Notes: generated from the letters alone by a model not told the origin. 64,000 bases of DNA from Salipaludibacillus keqinensis (GCF_003226325.1 NZ_PDOD01000005.1:1-64000), one strand, 5' to 3'. Counted from the first letter of the stretch, positions 11,139-20,403 are shown. A program made the numbers and translations.

Positions 11139-11183
11139 GATAGAATAAAAGGAAATGAACTAATGAATGGAAGGTGTCATATA

Positions 11184-12638
11184 ATGAGTCAACAAGTTCG
11201 TGTAAGGTTTGCTCCTAGTCCAACGGGTCATTTACATATAGGTGGAGCTCGTTCGGCATTATTTAATTATTTGTATGCACGCAATCAAAATGGGAAATTC
11301 ATCGTTAGGATTGAAGATACAGATCAGGCAAGAAATGTGGATACTGCTACAGAGAAGTTGATGGAGAGTATGAAATGGCTAGGCATCGACTGGGATGAAA
11401 GTGTTGATTTAGGGGGCCCCCATGCGCCTTATCAAAGCATGGAGCGATTAGATATTTATAACAAATACGTGAACCAGCTTTTAGAAGAAGGAAAGGCGTA
11501 TCACTGTTATATGACCGAAGAAGAACTTGAGCAAGAGCGGGAAGAGCAAAGATCTCGCGGAGAAACACCTAAGTACAGTGGTCGTGACCGTAACTTAACA
11601 GAGGATCAGAAGCGTGCTTATGAAGCAGAAGGCCGAAAGCCAGTGGTTCGTTTCCTTGTTCCTTCGAGCCAGGAAATTGTGGTTAATGATGAGGTGCGTG
11701 GAAAGGTTACTTTCGAAGCGGAAGGTATTGGCGATTTTGTTATTGTTCGACAAGATGGTATTCCGACATATAACTTCGCCGTGGTGATTGATGACCACTT
11801 GATGGAAATATCTCATGTTATTCGTGGTGAAGAGCATTTATCTAACGCTCCAAGACAAGTTTTATTATTCGAAGCATTGGGGTGGACGCCGCCAATATTT
11901 GCCCATGCATCGCTGATTTTGAACGAAGATCGGCAGAAAATGAGTAAACGAGACGAATCAATTATTCAATTTGTGGAACAATACCGTGATTTAGGCTATT
12001 TACCAGAAGCAATTGTGAACTTCATTGCCCTTCTTGGCTGGTCTCCAGGTGGTGAAGAAGAGATATTAACGAAAGATCAGTTAATAAATCAATTTAGTTT
12101 AAAACGCGTCATAAAAGCGCCTGCCGTATTCGATACACAAAAACTTGCGTGGATGAATAATCAATATATGAAAGAAACAGATGAGGACCGAGTCGTTTGG
12201 TTGGCTCTTCCTCACTTAGTGAAGGCAGGTCGTTTACCGGAGTTTATGTCAGAAAAGCAAAAGCAATGGGCTTACGATCTGATCGTTCTTCATCAGGAAA
12301 AGATGAGTTACGGAGCTGAAATTGTTGAGTTAACAGAGTTGTTCTTTAGAGAAGAAATCGATTATAATGAAGAAGCTAAAGAAATTCTTTCAGAAGAGCA
12401 AGTTCCTGAAGTCCTTCGTGCCTTTAAAGATAAGCTATCTGAGTTGGAGGAATTTACAGCTGATGCCGTGAAGAAATCCATCAAGGCTGTTCAAAAAGAA
12501 ACAGGGCACAAAGGAAAGAAGTTGTTCATGCCCATTCGTGTAGCAGTTTCAGGCCAAATGCACGGCCCAGACTTACCGCAAACCATTGCGCTATTAGGTC
12601 GACCGGTGGTAATTAAACGACTGGAGAATTTATTATAA
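11184..12638 (+). CDS. gltX: Glutamyl-tRNA synthetase
   Basis: GltX charges tRNA-Glu and, in Bacillus, also tRNA-Gln before transamidation. It is a class I synthetase with the HIGH-like segment [16 protein letters not shown] near residue 10 and KMSKR near 252. The 484-residue length is typical. I place the start at ATG 11184 (MSQQVRVRF), preceded by GGAAGGTG; the upstream ATG at 11163 adds non-conserved residues and lacks a ribosome site. Confidence 0.96.
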   Translation: MSQQVRVRFAPSPTGHLHIGGARSALFNYLYARNQNGKFIVRIEDTDQARNVDTATEKLMESMKWLGIDWDESVDLGGPHAPYQSMERLDIYNKYVNQLLEEGKAYHCYMTEEELEQEREEQRSRGETPKYSGRDRNLTEDQKRAYEAEGRKPVVRFLVPSSQEIVVNDEVRGKVTFEAEGIGDFVIVRQDGIPTYNFAVVIDDHLMEISHVIRGEEHLSNAPRQVLLFEALGWTPPIFAHASLILNEDRQKMSKRDESIIQFVEQYRDLGYLPEAIVNFIALLGWSPGGEEEILTKDQLINQFSLKRVIKAPAVFDTQKLAWMNNQYMKETDEDRVVWLALPHLVKAGRLPEFMSEKQKQWAYDLIVLHQEKMSYGAEIVELTELFFREEIDYNEEAKEILSEEQVPEVLRAFKDKLSELEEFTADAVKKSIKAVQKETGHKGKKLFMPIRVAVSGQMHGPDLPQTIALLGRPVVIKRLENLL

Positions 12639-12654
12639 ATTCTCATCTTGATAT

Positions 12655-12930
12655 ATTGAACGCTAATGAGGAGAAGTAAGAAGGCGAAACTTTCTTTAAA
12701 GAGAGAGTCACCTGTGGCTGAAAGTGACTTAAGAAGATCCCTTTTGAAATGCACCTCTGAGTCCATCTCGCGAACAGGAGAAGTTGAAGTCCTTAGTAGG
12801 AATGGCGGATGAAAGACCGTTACCTTTCAAAGTGGAGTACAATGTTCAACTATGCAAGTGTACTCAAACAGAGTGGAACCGCGCCAACAAGCGTCTCTGT
12901 GTCTTTCGGGGCACAGAGGCGTTTTTTTAT
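12655..12930 (+). promoter_or_regulatory. T-box riboswitch, cysteine-specific
   Basis: T-box leaders read uncharged tRNA and choose between a terminator and an antiterminator. The conserved T-box sequence AGAGTGGAACCGCG spans 12870-12883 and is followed by the terminator at 12891-12928. In the Stem I specifier loop (GAAATGCACC) the codon TGC lies at 12750-12752, so the cognate tRNA is tRNA-Cys. That agrees with the downstream genes cysE and cysS. I could not identify a separate promoter confidently. Confidence 0.9.
12891..12928 (+). terminator. T-box terminator
   Basis: GCGTCTCTGTG pairs with CACAGAGGCGT and runs into seven T residues. Charged tRNA-Cys would favour this hairpin and stop transcription before cysE. 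Confidence 0.88.
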
Positions 12931-13065
12931 TCTTTATGATCGTTTACCTCTTTATCAAGTTTCAACCGTATTAAGCGGGTGAGATCACCATTTATATCTT
13001 TTTAGAATGACCATTGATGAATATGTTTAAAGCTAATAGTAGAAGGAGAGAGGAGGGACTTTCTT

Positions 13066-13731
13066 TTGTTTAAAACGTTGAAGAATGATGTAGACGTTGT
13101 ATTGGATCAAGATCCGGCAGCGCGAAATCGTCTGGAAGTTATGATTAATTATTCAGGTGTCCACGCCATTTGGTCACACCGCTTAAACCACTGGTTGTGG
13201 AATAAAAAGTTGTTTTTTGTCGCTCGATTTTTGTCTCAAGTTAGCCGTTTTTTCACAGGGATTGAGATACACCCCGGAGCAAAAATCGGTCAAAGGTTAT
13301 TTATCGACCATGGAATGGGTGTAGTGATCGGCGAAACCTGTGAGATCGGCGATAACGTAACGATCTTTCAAGGGGTCACGCTAGGTGGAACAGGAAAAGA
13401 AAAAGGAAAGCGCCATCCGACGTTGGAGGATCACGTCCTTGTGGCTACAGGAGCCAAAGTTCTCGGTTCAATGGTCATTGGCAAGCACGCCAGAATTGGA
13501 GCGGGATCTGTCGTTCTAAAAGAGGTCCCACCTAATTCAACGGTCGTAGGAATACCAGGAAGAGTCGTGGTTCAGGATGGAGTCAAGATCGGAAATGATC
13601 TCGATCACAGCAACTTGCCAGACCCTGTTTCCGACAAATTCCGCTCTTTAGAACAAGAATTGATACGAGTCAAAAAAGAGTTGAAACAATTAAAGCGGGA
13701 GCAAGAGAAGAAAGAGGGAACACCAAACTGA
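13066..13731 (+). CDS. cysE: Serine O-acetyltransferase
   Basis: CysE acetylates serine with acetyl-CoA to give O-acetylserine, the carbon skeleton for cysteine. The 221-residue protein has an N-terminal helical domain and a left-handed parallel beta-helix from hexapeptide repeats (about 65-170), including the active-site DHGMGVVIGET and the loop GGTGKEKGKRHP. The TTG start follows AGGAGGG. The last 30 residues are Lys/Glu-rich and probably coiled. It lies between a Cys-specific T-box and cysS, so cysteine supply and charging are controlled together. Confidence 0.95.
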   Translation: MFKTLKNDVDVVLDQDPAARNRLEVMINYSGVHAIWSHRLNHWLWNKKLFFVARFLSQVSRFFTGIEIHPGAKIGQRLFIDHGMGVVIGETCEIGDNVTIFQGVTLGGTGKEKGKRHPTLEDHVLVATGAKVLGSMVIGKHARIGAGSVVLKEVPPNSTVVGIPGRVVVQDGVKIGNDLDHSNLPDPVSDKFRSLEQELIRVKKELKQLKREQEKKEGTPN

Positions 13732-13746
13732 GGAGGAAACAACCTT

Positions 13747-15144
13747 ATGGCCATTCAGCTATATAATACACTGACAAGACAAAAAGAACCCTTCCGATCT
13801 ATGGAAGAAGGAAAAATAAAAATGTACGTGTGCGGTCCTACTGTTTACAATTATATTCATATAGGAAATGCTCGCCCTGCAGTGGTTTTTGACATGGTTC
13901 GACGTTATTTCGAATATCGAGGATACCAAGTACAATACGTCTCGAATTTCACGGATGTGGACGATAAAATAATTAAAGCTGCTGAAGAAATGGGTGAAGA
14001 TGTTCAAACTATTGCTGAAAGGTTTATTCAAGCCTATTATGACGATACTGGTGCTCTAGGTGTGAAAAAAGCAGACGAACACCCGCGTGTCACCAATACA
14101 ATGCCTGAAATCATTGAGTTTATTGAGCGACTAGTTGATAAAGGTTATGCCTATGCATCAGAGGGAGATGTCTATTTTCGTACAAGAAAATTTGATGGGT
14201 ATGGAAAACTTTCACATCAGTCCGTAGACGATCTTCAATCTGGATCTCGTATTCAAGTTGGAGAAAAGAAAGAAGACCCATTAGACTTTGTTTTATGGAA
14301 GGCAGCGAAACCAGGTGAGATATCTTGGAAAAGTAAATGGGGGCAAGGGAGACCGGGGTGGCATATTGAATGTTCTGCGATGGTGAAGAAATACCTTGGT
14401 GACACCATTGATATTCACGCCGGGGGACAAGATTTATCCTTTCCTCATCATGAGAACGAAATTGCCCAGTCAGAGGCCTTGAATGAAAAGCAAATGGCCA
14501 ACTATTGGATTCACAATGGATATATAAATATCGACAATGAGAAAATGTCGAAATCTCTCGGGAATTTCATTCTCGTTCATGACATCATTAAACAATTTGA
14601 CCCGGAAGTTGTACGCTTTTTTATCGTGAATGCTCATTATCGCAGTCCAATCAATTTCAGTGATGATCAATTAAGCAGTGCAGAGAACAGTTTAGACCGA
14701 ATTAAAACGACTTACTTAAATCTATCTCATCGTCTGTCAGAAACGGCTAATTTAGGGGAAGAGACTGACAAATGGAAAAAGGAGATTGCCTCTCACCGTC
14801 AGTTGTTTATTGAAGCGATGGATGACGACTTTAACAGCGCTAACGCCGTGGCTGTAATATTTGATCTTGTGAAAATAGCCAATATTTATTTGAAGGAAAA
14901 GCAGACACGCCAAGATGTTTTACAAGCGTTCTTGGATCAGTTGGACGATATGGGCTATGTGTTAGGAGTTCATTTTGGTCAAGATACATTAGTTGACGAC
15001 GAGGTGGATAAATTAATTGAAGAAAGGATCCAAGCCCGAAAGAACAGAGACTTTGCTAGAGCTGATGAAATTCGCGAGCAGCTAAAAGAGCAAAATATTA
15101 TTTTAGAAGACACGCCTCAAGGCACCCGTTGGAAAAGAGGGTAA
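13747..15144 (+). CDS. cysS: Cysteinyl-tRNA synthetase
   Basis: CysS charges tRNA-Cys. The 465-residue class I enzyme has [16 protein letters not shown] (about 29-44), the zinc-site segment [20 protein letters not shown] with further zinc ligands, and the KMSKSLGNF signature. It follows cysE by 15 bp with GAGGAGG ahead of the ATG and shares the upstream T-box. Confidence 0.97.
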   Translation: MAIQLYNTLTRQKEPFRSMEEGKIKMYVCGPTVYNYIHIGNARPAVVFDMVRRYFEYRGYQVQYVSNFTDVDDKIIKAAEEMGEDVQTIAERFIQAYYDDTGALGVKKADEHPRVTNTMPEIIEFIERLVDKGYAYASEGDVYFRTRKFDGYGKLSHQSVDDLQSGSRIQVGEKKEDPLDFVLWKAAKPGEISWKSKWGQGRPGWHIECSAMVKKYLGDTIDIHAGGQDLSFPHHENEIAQSEALNEKQMANYWIHNGYINIDNEKMSKSLGNFILVHDIIKQFDPEVVRFFIVNAHYRSPINFSDDQLSSAENSLDRIKTTYLNLSHRLSETANLGEETDKWKKEIASHRQLFIEAMDDDFNSANAVAVIFDLVKIANIYLKEKQTRQDVLQAFLDQLDDMGYVLGVHFGQDTLVDDEVDKLIEERIQARKNRDFARADEIREQLKEQNIILEDTPQGTRWKRG

Positions 15145-15147
15145 CAT

Positions 15148-15570
15148 ATGAAACTAGATAAAGAAGTCCGTGAACCGGAGCAGTTAAATGCGCTCGCTTT
15201 AGCTTACATGGGAGATGGGGTACTGGATATGTATGTCCGGTACCGCCTAATTTCCCAAGGCCAGGTTCGTCCGAATAAATTGCACAAAGAAGCGACGAAA
15301 TACGTCTCTGCAAAAGCGCAAGCTCGAGTATTGCAGACATTGTTGGATAGAGGACTGCTGACAGATGAAGAAGAGGCTGTTGTTAGGCGTGGAAGGAATG
15401 CTAAGTCCGGCACTGTTCCTAAGAATACTGATCTTGCTACGTATCGGTACAGTACAGCATATGAAGCATTGGTTGGCTATTTATATTTAACCGGAGATGA
15501 AGCTAGAATGGACGAGCTTGTGACAAGTAGCTTTGAAATTATAGAGGGGAAGGAGGATAACCATGGCTGA
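15148..15570 (+). CDS. mrnC: Mini-ribonuclease III
   Basis: Mini-III matures 23S rRNA in Bacillus. It is a catalytic RNase III domain without a dsRNA-binding domain. The 140-residue protein shows LALAYMGDGVLDMYVRYRL, which carries the acidic catalytic residues, and a C-terminal YEALVGYLYLTGD signature. It lies 3 bp after cysS and overlaps rlmB by 8 bp, so it belongs to the cysE-cysS unit. Confidence 0.93.
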   Translation: MKLDKEVREPEQLNALALAYMGDGVLDMYVRYRLISQGQVRPNKLHKEATKYVSAKAQARVLQTLLDRGLLTDEEEAVVRRGRNAKSGTVPKNTDLATYRYSTAYEALVGYLYLTGDEARMDELVTSSFEIIEGKEDNHG

Positions 15571-16318
15571 AAAAGAAGATTTTCTTATAGGGAAAAACCC
15601 GATAATTGAAGCACTTAAAGGGAATCACCCGATTAACAAAATTTGGGTGGCGGAAGGGTCCCAAAAAGGGCAAATGAACCAAATTATTGACCTAAGCAAG
15701 CAAAAAAAAATCTTGGTGCAGACCGTTCCCAAAAAGAAGTTGGAACAAATGGTTCAAAGTTCTAATCATCAAGGAGTAGTTGCGCAAATCGCTGCATATG
15801 AATACAAAGATATTTCTACACTTTTTGACAACGCCGCGAAAAAAGGCGAATCACCGTTTTTCTTAATGCTTGATGAGCTAGAAGACCCGCATAATTTAGG
15901 GTCCATTTTACGAACAGCTGACGCCTCTGGGGTTCACGGTGTAATTATTCCTCAACGGAGATCAGTTGGACTAACATCCACAGTGGCTAAAGCATCTGCT
16001 GGAGCAATTGAGCATGTACCTGTAGCGAAAGTAACAAATTTATCCAAAACCATGGAGGAATTAAAGAAGGATGGTCTGTGGTTTATAGGAACGGATGCTC
16101 GTGGGCAAGCAGATTACCGTGAAGTAGACGTGGACATGCCGGTATGCCTTGTTATTGGAAGTGAAGGAAAAGGGATGAGCCGCCTAGTCAAAGAAAAGTG
16201 TGATTTTCTCGTGCAAATTCCATTGATGGGGAAAGTTACCTCTCTTAATGCCTCTGTAGCTGCAAGCTTACTTATGTACGAAGTTCTTAGACGACGACCG
16301 TCTCCGGAGACGAACTAG
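15563..16318 (+). CDS. rlmB: 23S rRNA (guanosine-2'-O-)-methyltransferase RlmB
   Basis: RlmB-type SpoU enzymes methylate a 2'-OH in 23S rRNA. An N-terminal substrate-binding domain (GKNPIIEALKG) precedes a trefoil-knot SPOUT domain. That domain has ELEDPHNLGSILRTAD (motif 1), VIGSEGKGM (motif 2) and SLNASVAASLLMYE (motif 3). The 251-residue length is normal. The exact modified nucleotide in this organism is inferred from the family. It overlaps mrnC. Confidence 0.93.
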   Translation: MAEKEDFLIGKNPIIEALKGNHPINKIWVAEGSQKGQMNQIIDLSKQKKILVQTVPKKKLEQMVQSSNHQGVVAQIAAYEYKDISTLFDNAAKKGESPFFLMLDELEDPHNLGSILRTADASGVHGVIIPQRRSVGLTSTVAKASAGAIEHVPVAKVTNLSKTMEELKKDGLWFIGTDARGQADYREVDVDMPVCLVIGSEGKGMSRLVKEKCDFLVQIPLMGKVTSLNASVAASLLMYEVLRRRPSPETN

Positions 16319-16319
16319 T

Positions 16320-16832
16320 ATGAGGAGGGTGTTGTTAGTAGATGGCTACAACATCATAGGAGACTGGCCGGAATTACGGGAGCTACAGTTAACGGATTTA
16401 GAATCCGCCAGAGATCTGCTTATTAAAAAAATGGCGGAATACCAAGCCTACACAGGAACTGAAGTAACGGTTATATTTGATGCACACATGGTGCCTGGAC
16501 TAGGGAAAAAATATCAAAATTACGCATTAAATATTATTTATACAAGAGAAAAAGAAACGGCGGACGAACGAATCGAAAGGCTTGTTATTGAATGGAAAAG
16601 AATTGACACACAAATTTATGTGGCCACTTCTGATTTTGTTGAACAACGAGTTATTTTTGCCAGCGGCGCTTACCGAAAGTCCGCCCGTGAACTCCGTACA
16701 GAAATGAACCAAATCGAACGGGGGATTGCTAAAGAAGTTCTTCAAACGAAGAAAGCAAAAGCTAAAACGAAACTACCGATCACAGAGGAAATGGCTGAAA
16801 TATTTGAAAAATGGCGCAGAGGCAAAAAATGA
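16320..16832 (+). CDS. rae1: Rae1/YacP, ribosome-dependent mRNA endonuclease
   Basis: In B. subtilis this NYN/PIN-like protein cleaves mRNA inside the ribosomal A site during translation. The 170-residue protein has VDGYNIIGDW at its start and VIFDAH near residue 46, matching the NYN acidic core. The C-terminus is strongly basic. It starts one base after the rlmB stop. Confidence 0.92.
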   Translation: MRRVLLVDGYNIIGDWPELRELQLTDLESARDLLIKKMAEYQAYTGTEVTVIFDAHMVPGLGKKYQNYALNIIYTREKETADERIERLVIEWKRIDTQIYVATSDFVEQRVIFASGAYRKSARELRTEMNQIERGIAKEVLQTKKAKAKTKLPITEEMAEIFEKWRRGKK

Positions 16833-16836
16833 CAGC

Positions 16837-16866
16837 TTGACGCTTTTGTTTTTACTCATGTATACT
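16837..16866 (+). promoter_or_regulatory. Sigma-A promoter for sigH
   Basis: TTGACG (16837-16842) and TATACT (16861-16866) have an 18-bp spacer. The promoter begins 4 bp after the rae1 stop, leaving a leader of about 95 bases before sigH. In B. subtilis this promoter is repressed by AbrB; AbrB sites cannot be called from sequence. Confidence 0.75.
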
Positions 16867-16968
16867 ATTGTTATTATTAGACAATTCTTTAAAATTGCGC
16901 TTTCATTTAATGTATGAGAGTGACTAGCTTTTTCATAAATAGAAAAAGATAGGGTCGGAGGGATTGCG

Positions 16969-17625
16969 GTGGCTTTAAACCTCATCGAGAATGGACTTCA
17001 TGGAAAGTTTCGTCAGCTTCAAGATGAAAGTCTCGTAGAGTACGTGCGGGAAGGCGATAGTGCTGCGTTGGAATTTTTAATTACTAAGTATAAGAACTTT
17101 GTTCGAGCGAAATCAAGATCCTATTTTTTAATAGGGGCTGATCATGAAGATATCTTACAAGAAGGGATGATTGGTTTATACAAAGCCATTCGCGACTTCC
17201 AAGGGGACAAGCAGTCCTCATTTAAAGCCTTTGCCGAGTTATGCATTACAAGACAAATTATTACTGCAATAAAGACTGCCACTAGACAAAAGCATATACC
17301 GCTCAATTCTTATGTGTCGCTGGACAAGCCGATTTATGATGAGGATTCTGACCGAACCCTTCTGGATGTGATTTGCGGATCTAAAGTCAGTGACCCAGAG
17401 GAACTTCTTATTAATCAAGAAGAGTTCGATGATATTGAGTTGAAAATGGGCGAGATCTTAAGCGACTTAGAACGGAAAGTACTCATGCACTATTTAGACG
17501 GCAGAAGCTATCAAGAAATCTCAGAAGATTTGAATCGTCACGTGAAATCAATTGATAACGCCTTGCAGAGAGTTAAGCGCAAGTTAGAGCGCTATGTAGA
17601 ATTAAGGGGCGTCAAGATTCCATAA
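16969..17625 (+). CDS. sigH: RNA polymerase sigma-H factor
   Basis: Sigma-H (Spo0H) directs early sporulation and competence genes. The 218-residue protein has region 2 (LITKYKNFVRAKSR, HEDILQEGMIGLYKAI) and region 4 (LSDLERKVLMHYLDGRSYQEI with a helix-turn-helix through ALQRVKRKL). The GTG start follows GGTCGGAGGG. Its presence supports a spore-forming organism. It is transcribed alone, between rae1 and the secE-nusG genes. Confidence 0.96.
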   Translation: MALNLIENGLHGKFRQLQDESLVEYVREGDSAALEFLITKYKNFVRAKSRSYFLIGADHEDILQEGMIGLYKAIRDFQGDKQSSFKAFAELCITRQIITAIKTATRQKHIPLNSYVSLDKPIYDEDSDRTLLDVICGSKVSDPEELLINQEEFDDIELKMGEILSDLERKVLMHYLDGRSYQEISEDLNRHVKSIDNALQRVKRKLERYVELRGVKIP

Positions 17626-17639
17626 ATACTAGAAACATA

Positions 17640-17662
17640 GGGGCTCAGCTCCTTTTTTTTTT
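17640..17662 (+). terminator. Terminator after sigH
   Basis: A short stem GGGGC-TCA-GCTCC (17640-17652) is followed by ten T residues. The hairpin is small but the T tract is long. Confidence 0.6.
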
Positions 17663-17899
17663 TGAATTTAGTGTCTCTCCGGAAATGAATTAGAGAACAG
17701 TGATGCCTAAGAAGAAAGGCTTGACCATCGTCAATATAGACAAGGTCCTCGTATTATGAGATTGTAATAATCAAAACGCCCTGGCCAAAAACAATCTATC
17801 GCTCATTCATTTCATTCTATATCTCTATTCTCTTATTATTTCTCAATAGACTAATTATGAAATGTGACTAATGTGTCTATGCTTAAGTTAGAAGGAGCA
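17663..17899. other. Intergenic region, no gene seen
   Basis: About 240 AT-rich bases after the sigH terminator, part of a gap of roughly 350 bases before rpmG. I see only short imperfect inverted repeats (for example GACC near 17722 with GGTC near 17745). No coding sequence is visible. Confidence 0.5.
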
Positions 17900-17928
17900 T
17901 TGACATGAAAGCCTAGCCTATGATAAAT
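17900..17928 (+). promoter_or_regulatory. Sigma-A promoter for rpmG-secE-nusG
   Basis: A consensus TTGACA (17900-17905) is followed 16-17 bp later by GATAAAT at 17922-17928, with an upstream TATG that resembles an extended -10. The start point would be about 40 bp ahead of rpmG. Confidence 0.72.
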
Positions 17929-17974
17929 TTTACTAGTATGTATAGAGCGTAAGGTATAAAGAGGAGAGGTGGCT

Positions 17975-18124
17975 ATGTCACAAAAAGTGATTCTTGCCTG
18001 CCATCAGTGTCATTCAAGAAATTATTCGACGACGAAAACTGCTCAAGATCGGACAGAGCGGCTTCAAATAAATAAATATTGTCGTACGTGTGGAAAACAT
18101 ACAACGCATTTAGAAACAAAGTAG
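17975..18124 (+). CDS. rpmG: 50S ribosomal protein L33
   Basis: This 49-residue gene encodes L33 of the large subunit. It begins [17 protein letters not shown] and has two CxxC pairs (CHQC at 9-12 and CRTC near 36), so it is a zinc-binding form. AGGAGAGGTGG precedes the ATG. It heads the rpmG-secE-nusG unit, as in B. subtilis. Divergent residues make the paralogue name (rpmGB and others) uncertain. Confidence 0.92.
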   Translation: MSQKVILACHQCHSRNYSTTKTAQDRTERLQINKYCRTCGKHTTHLETK

Positions 18125-18147
18125 TGAACGGGTTGGGGGTGTGTGAG

Positions 18148-18342
18148 TTGGCAGATACAGTTAAAAAACCAGTTAAATTTTTAAAAGAAGTTTCAACAGA
18201 AATGAAGCGGGTAACCTGGCCGAATCGTAAAGAACTAACAAAATACACAATCGTTGTATCATTTACAGTGATTTTCATTGCGATCTTCTTCGCAATAGCA
18301 GATTTTGGGATTTCTTCCCTTATTCGCTTGATCACTGGATAA
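18148..18342 (+). CDS. secE: SecE preprotein translocase subunit
   Basis: SecE clamps SecY in the membrane translocon. The 64-residue protein has the conserved amphipathic segment EMKRVTWPNRKEL, then one membrane helix (about 37-57). I place the start at TTG 18148, after GGGGGTGTG. Earlier in-frame starts would overlap rpmG and add residues unlike any SecE. It follows rpmG by 23 bp. Confidence 0.92.
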   Translation: MADTVKKPVKFLKEVSTEMKRVTWPNRKELTKYTIVVSFTVIFIAIFFAIADFGISSLIRLITG

Positions 18343-18372
18343 AAAAAGAAATTGAAAATATGTATCCGCTAG

Positions 18373-18404
18373 AGGAGGGAAGGACGTCACAGTCCTGAAC
18401 AATC
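18373..18404 (+). promoter_or_regulatory. nusG ribosome site with intervening hairpin
   Basis: The only good Shine-Dalgarno, AGGAGGGA (18373-18380), is 24 bases ahead of the nusG ATG, too far for normal initiation. Between them AGGAC (18381-18385) and GTCCT (18392-18396) can pair with a six-base loop. Folding this 16-base hairpin would leave an effective spacing of 8 bases. An in-frame stop at 18396 excludes an earlier nusG start. Confidence 0.6.
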
Positions 18405-18938
18405 ATGGAGAATAATTGGTATGTAGTTCACACTTATTCAGGTTATGAGAATAAAGTGAAGACGAACTTGGAAAAACGAGTAGAATCAATGGGAATGACA
18501 GATAAGATCTTTCGAGTCCTCGTTCCTGTAGAAGAAGAAACAGAAATTAAAGATGGTAAGACGAAACAAGTTACGAAAAAAGTGTTCCCTGGCTACGTTC
18601 TAGTGGAAATGGTCATGACGGATGATTCTTGGTATGTGGTACGAAATACACCAGGAGTTACAGGATTTATCGGCTCGTCTGGTGGAGGAGCCAAACCGAC
18701 TCCCCTTCTTCCAGAAGAGGTTGAGAGAATTTTACGTCAAATGGGAGTGGAAGCTCCTAAAGCTGAAATAGATTTCGAATTAAAAGAATCTGTTAAAGTA
18801 AAAGAAGGACCATTCGCCAACTTCATTGGTACGATCGAGAATATTTCCGCAGAAAAACAAAAACTAAAAGTACACGTCAATATGTTCGGCCGAGAAACTC
18901 CAGTCGAATTAGAATTCAACCAAGTAGAGAAAATCTAA
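18405..18938 (+). CDS. nusG: Transcription factor NusG
   Basis: NusG binds the RNA polymerase clamp, affects pausing and processivity, and connects to ribosomes and Rho. The 177-residue protein has an NGN domain ([15 protein letters not shown] at the start, through FPGYVLVEM) and a C-terminal KOW domain ([16 protein letters not shown]). It aligns with B. subtilis NusG from its first residues. The unusual ribosome-site spacing is described separately. It ends the rpmG-secE-nusG unit. Confidence 0.97.
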   Translation: MENNWYVVHTYSGYENKVKTNLEKRVESMGMTDKIFRVLVPVEEETEIKDGKTKQVTKKVFPGYVLVEMVMTDDSWYVVRNTPGVTGFIGSSGGGAKPTPLLPEEVERILRQMGVEAPKAEIDFELKESVKVKEGPFANFIGTIENISAEKQKLKVHVNMFGRETPVELEFNQVEKI

Positions 18939-18956
18939 TTCAATTTAGAAAACTTC

Positions 18957-18985
18957 TTGCTATCTTGTCACGAAAGTGATAAAAT
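18957..18985 (+). promoter_or_regulatory. Sigma-A promoter ahead of rplK
   Basis: TTGCTA (18957-18962) and TAAAAT (18980-18985) are 17 bp apart. The predicted start lies about 10 bases ahead of the hairpin at 19003, so some of the initiating RNA would run straight into that terminator. Confidence 0.65.
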
Positions 18986-19002
18986 TTGAATGTTGTTAAT
19001 TA

Positions 19003-19028
19003 ACGTGGACATTCTGTTCACGTTTTTT
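19003..19028 (+). terminator. Terminator in the nusG-rplK gap
   Basis: A 9-bp stem (ACGTGGACA against TGTTCACGT, one wobble) with a three-base loop runs into six T residues. A second small hairpin, CCTGC-A6-GCAGG, follows at 19029-19044. It can end nusG transcripts and may also attenuate transcripts from the promoter just upstream. Confidence 0.8.
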
Positions 19029-19105
19029 CCTGCAAAAAAGCAGGATTTATGAGTGGGAGAGCAATTGCTCGGTTACCACATCACGGACTTAAGGAGGTGT
19101 GTCGC

Positions 19106-19531
19106 GTGGCTAAAAAGGTCATTAAAGTAGTAAAATTGCAAATTCCTGCTGGGAAAGCTAATCCAGCGCCACCAGTTGGGCCAGCATTAGGTCAAGCAGG
19201 TGTTAATATTATGGGATTCTGTAAGGAGTTTAACGCTCGTACGCAAGAACAAGCGGGCTTGATCATCCCTGTAGAAATCACGGTATTTGAAGATCGTTCA
19301 TTTACATTTATCACTAAAACTCCACCAGCAGCCGTTCTATTGAAGAAGGCAGCAGGATTGGAAACAGCTTCAGGTGAGCCTAACCGCAACAAGGTTGCTA
19401 CACTAAAGCGTGATAAAGTAAAAGAAATCGCGGAAACAAAAATGCCTGACCTAAACGCAGCTGATGTAGAAGCAGCGATGCGTATGGTAGAAGGTACTGC
19501 CCGTAGCATGGGAATCGTTATTGAAGACTAA
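19106..19531 (+). CDS. rplK: 50S ribosomal protein L11
   Basis: L11 forms the GTPase-associated centre with L10/L12 and is needed for RelA activation. The protein begins [18 protein letters not shown] and has PPVGPALGQ, both family-wide. The start is GTG 19106, 7 bases after AAGGAGGTG, giving 141 residues; a longer in-frame start at 19049 adds non-conserved residues. Downstream rplA is separated by a structured gap. Confidence 0.96.
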   Translation: MAKKVIKVVKLQIPAGKANPAPPVGPALGQAGVNIMGFCKEFNARTQEQAGLIIPVEITVFEDRSFTFITKTPPAAVLLKKAAGLETASGEPNRNKVATLKRDKVKEIAETKMPDLNAADVEAAMRMVEGTARSMGIVIED

Positions 19532-19553
19532 TTGTACCCATGCAGGAAGATAG

Positions 19554-19607
19554 AGGTTGCGAGCAAAGGATCAAGGTCCTACCTGACATTATTCAGGTTC
19601 GCAACCT
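19554..19607 (+). promoter_or_regulatory. Structured RNA between rplK and rplA
   Basis: An outer stem AGGTTGCGA (19554-19562) with TCGCAACCT (19599-19607) encloses two hairpins: AGGA-N6-TCCT (19567-19580) and ACCTGA-N6-TCAGGT (19581-19598). Together they make a three-way junction with no T tract directly after it. This could be a binding site for L1 or L11, but I do not match it to a named RNA family. Confidence 0.6.
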
Positions 19608-19657
19608 TTATTAGTGGGAGGTCTAACCGCTAAAACCACAATAAGGAGGAAACAACA

Positions 19658-20353
19658 TTGGCTAAAAAAGGTAAAAAATATCAAGATGCATTAAAGCAAG
19701 TCGATCGTGAAAAGTTGTACGATGCACAAGAAGCGATTGAACTTGTGAAAAAGACAGCAACAGCAAAATTTGACGAGACTGTCGAATTAGCAGCACGTTT
19801 AGGTGTTGATCCAAAGAAAGCTGATCAACAAATTCGTGGAGCAGTCGTTCTTCCAAACGGAACAGGGAAAACACAAAGTGTCCTTGTTTTTGCTAAGGGA
19901 GATAAAGCGAAAGAAGCGGAAGCTGCAGGAGCAGATTTCGTTGGAGAAGAAGACATGATCAACAAAGTTAACCAAGGTTGGTTAGATTTTGATGTAGTCG
20001 TAGCTACTCCAGACATGATGGCTCAAGTTGGTAAGCTTGGACGAGTATTGGGACCTAAAGGGTTAATGCCTAACCCGAAAACTGGGACTGTTACGTTTGA
20101 TGTCGAAAAAGCTGTCAATGAAATCAAAGCTGGTAAAGTTGAATACCGCGTTGATAAATCAGGAAACATCCATGTTCCAATCGGTAAAGCATCTTTTGAC
20201 AATGAGAAACTTATTGAGAATTTCAAAACAATGATGGACACATTAGTCAAAGTGAAGCCGGCTGCTTCAAAAGGAACTTACCTTCGTAACGTTTCTGTTG
20301 CAGCAACAATGGGACCTGGCTTGAAAATAAATGTATCTAGCTTTAAGCAATAG
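19658..20353 (+). CDS. rplA: 50S ribosomal protein L1
   Basis: L1 builds the mobile L1 stalk that handles E-site tRNA. The 231-residue protein has the signature around [20 protein letters not shown] and [12 protein letters not shown]. The TTG start follows AAGGAGGAAAC. Free L1 represses its own operon in other bacteria. A promoter for rplJ lies directly after the stop. Confidence 0.96.
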   Translation: MAKKGKKYQDALKQVDREKLYDAQEAIELVKKTATAKFDETVELAARLGVDPKKADQQIRGAVVLPNGTGKTQSVLVFAKGDKAKEAEAAGADFVGEEDMINKVNQGWLDFDVVVATPDMMAQVGKLGRVLGPKGLMPNPKTGTVTFDVEKAVNEIKAGKVEYRVDKSGNIHVPIGKASFDNEKLIENFKTMMDTLVKVKPAASKGTYLRNVSVAATMGPGLKINVSSFKQ

Positions 20354-20382
20354 TTGACTTTTCTATAACGGAAAGTTATACT
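20354..20382 (+). promoter_or_regulatory. Sigma-A promoter of rplJ-rplL
   Basis: TTGACT (20354-20359) and TATACT (20377-20382) with a 17-bp spacer begin right after the rplA stop codon and drive the L10 leader and rplJ-rplL. Confidence 0.8.
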
Positions 20383-20403
20383 AGCATTTGTTAATTTAAT
20401 TGA

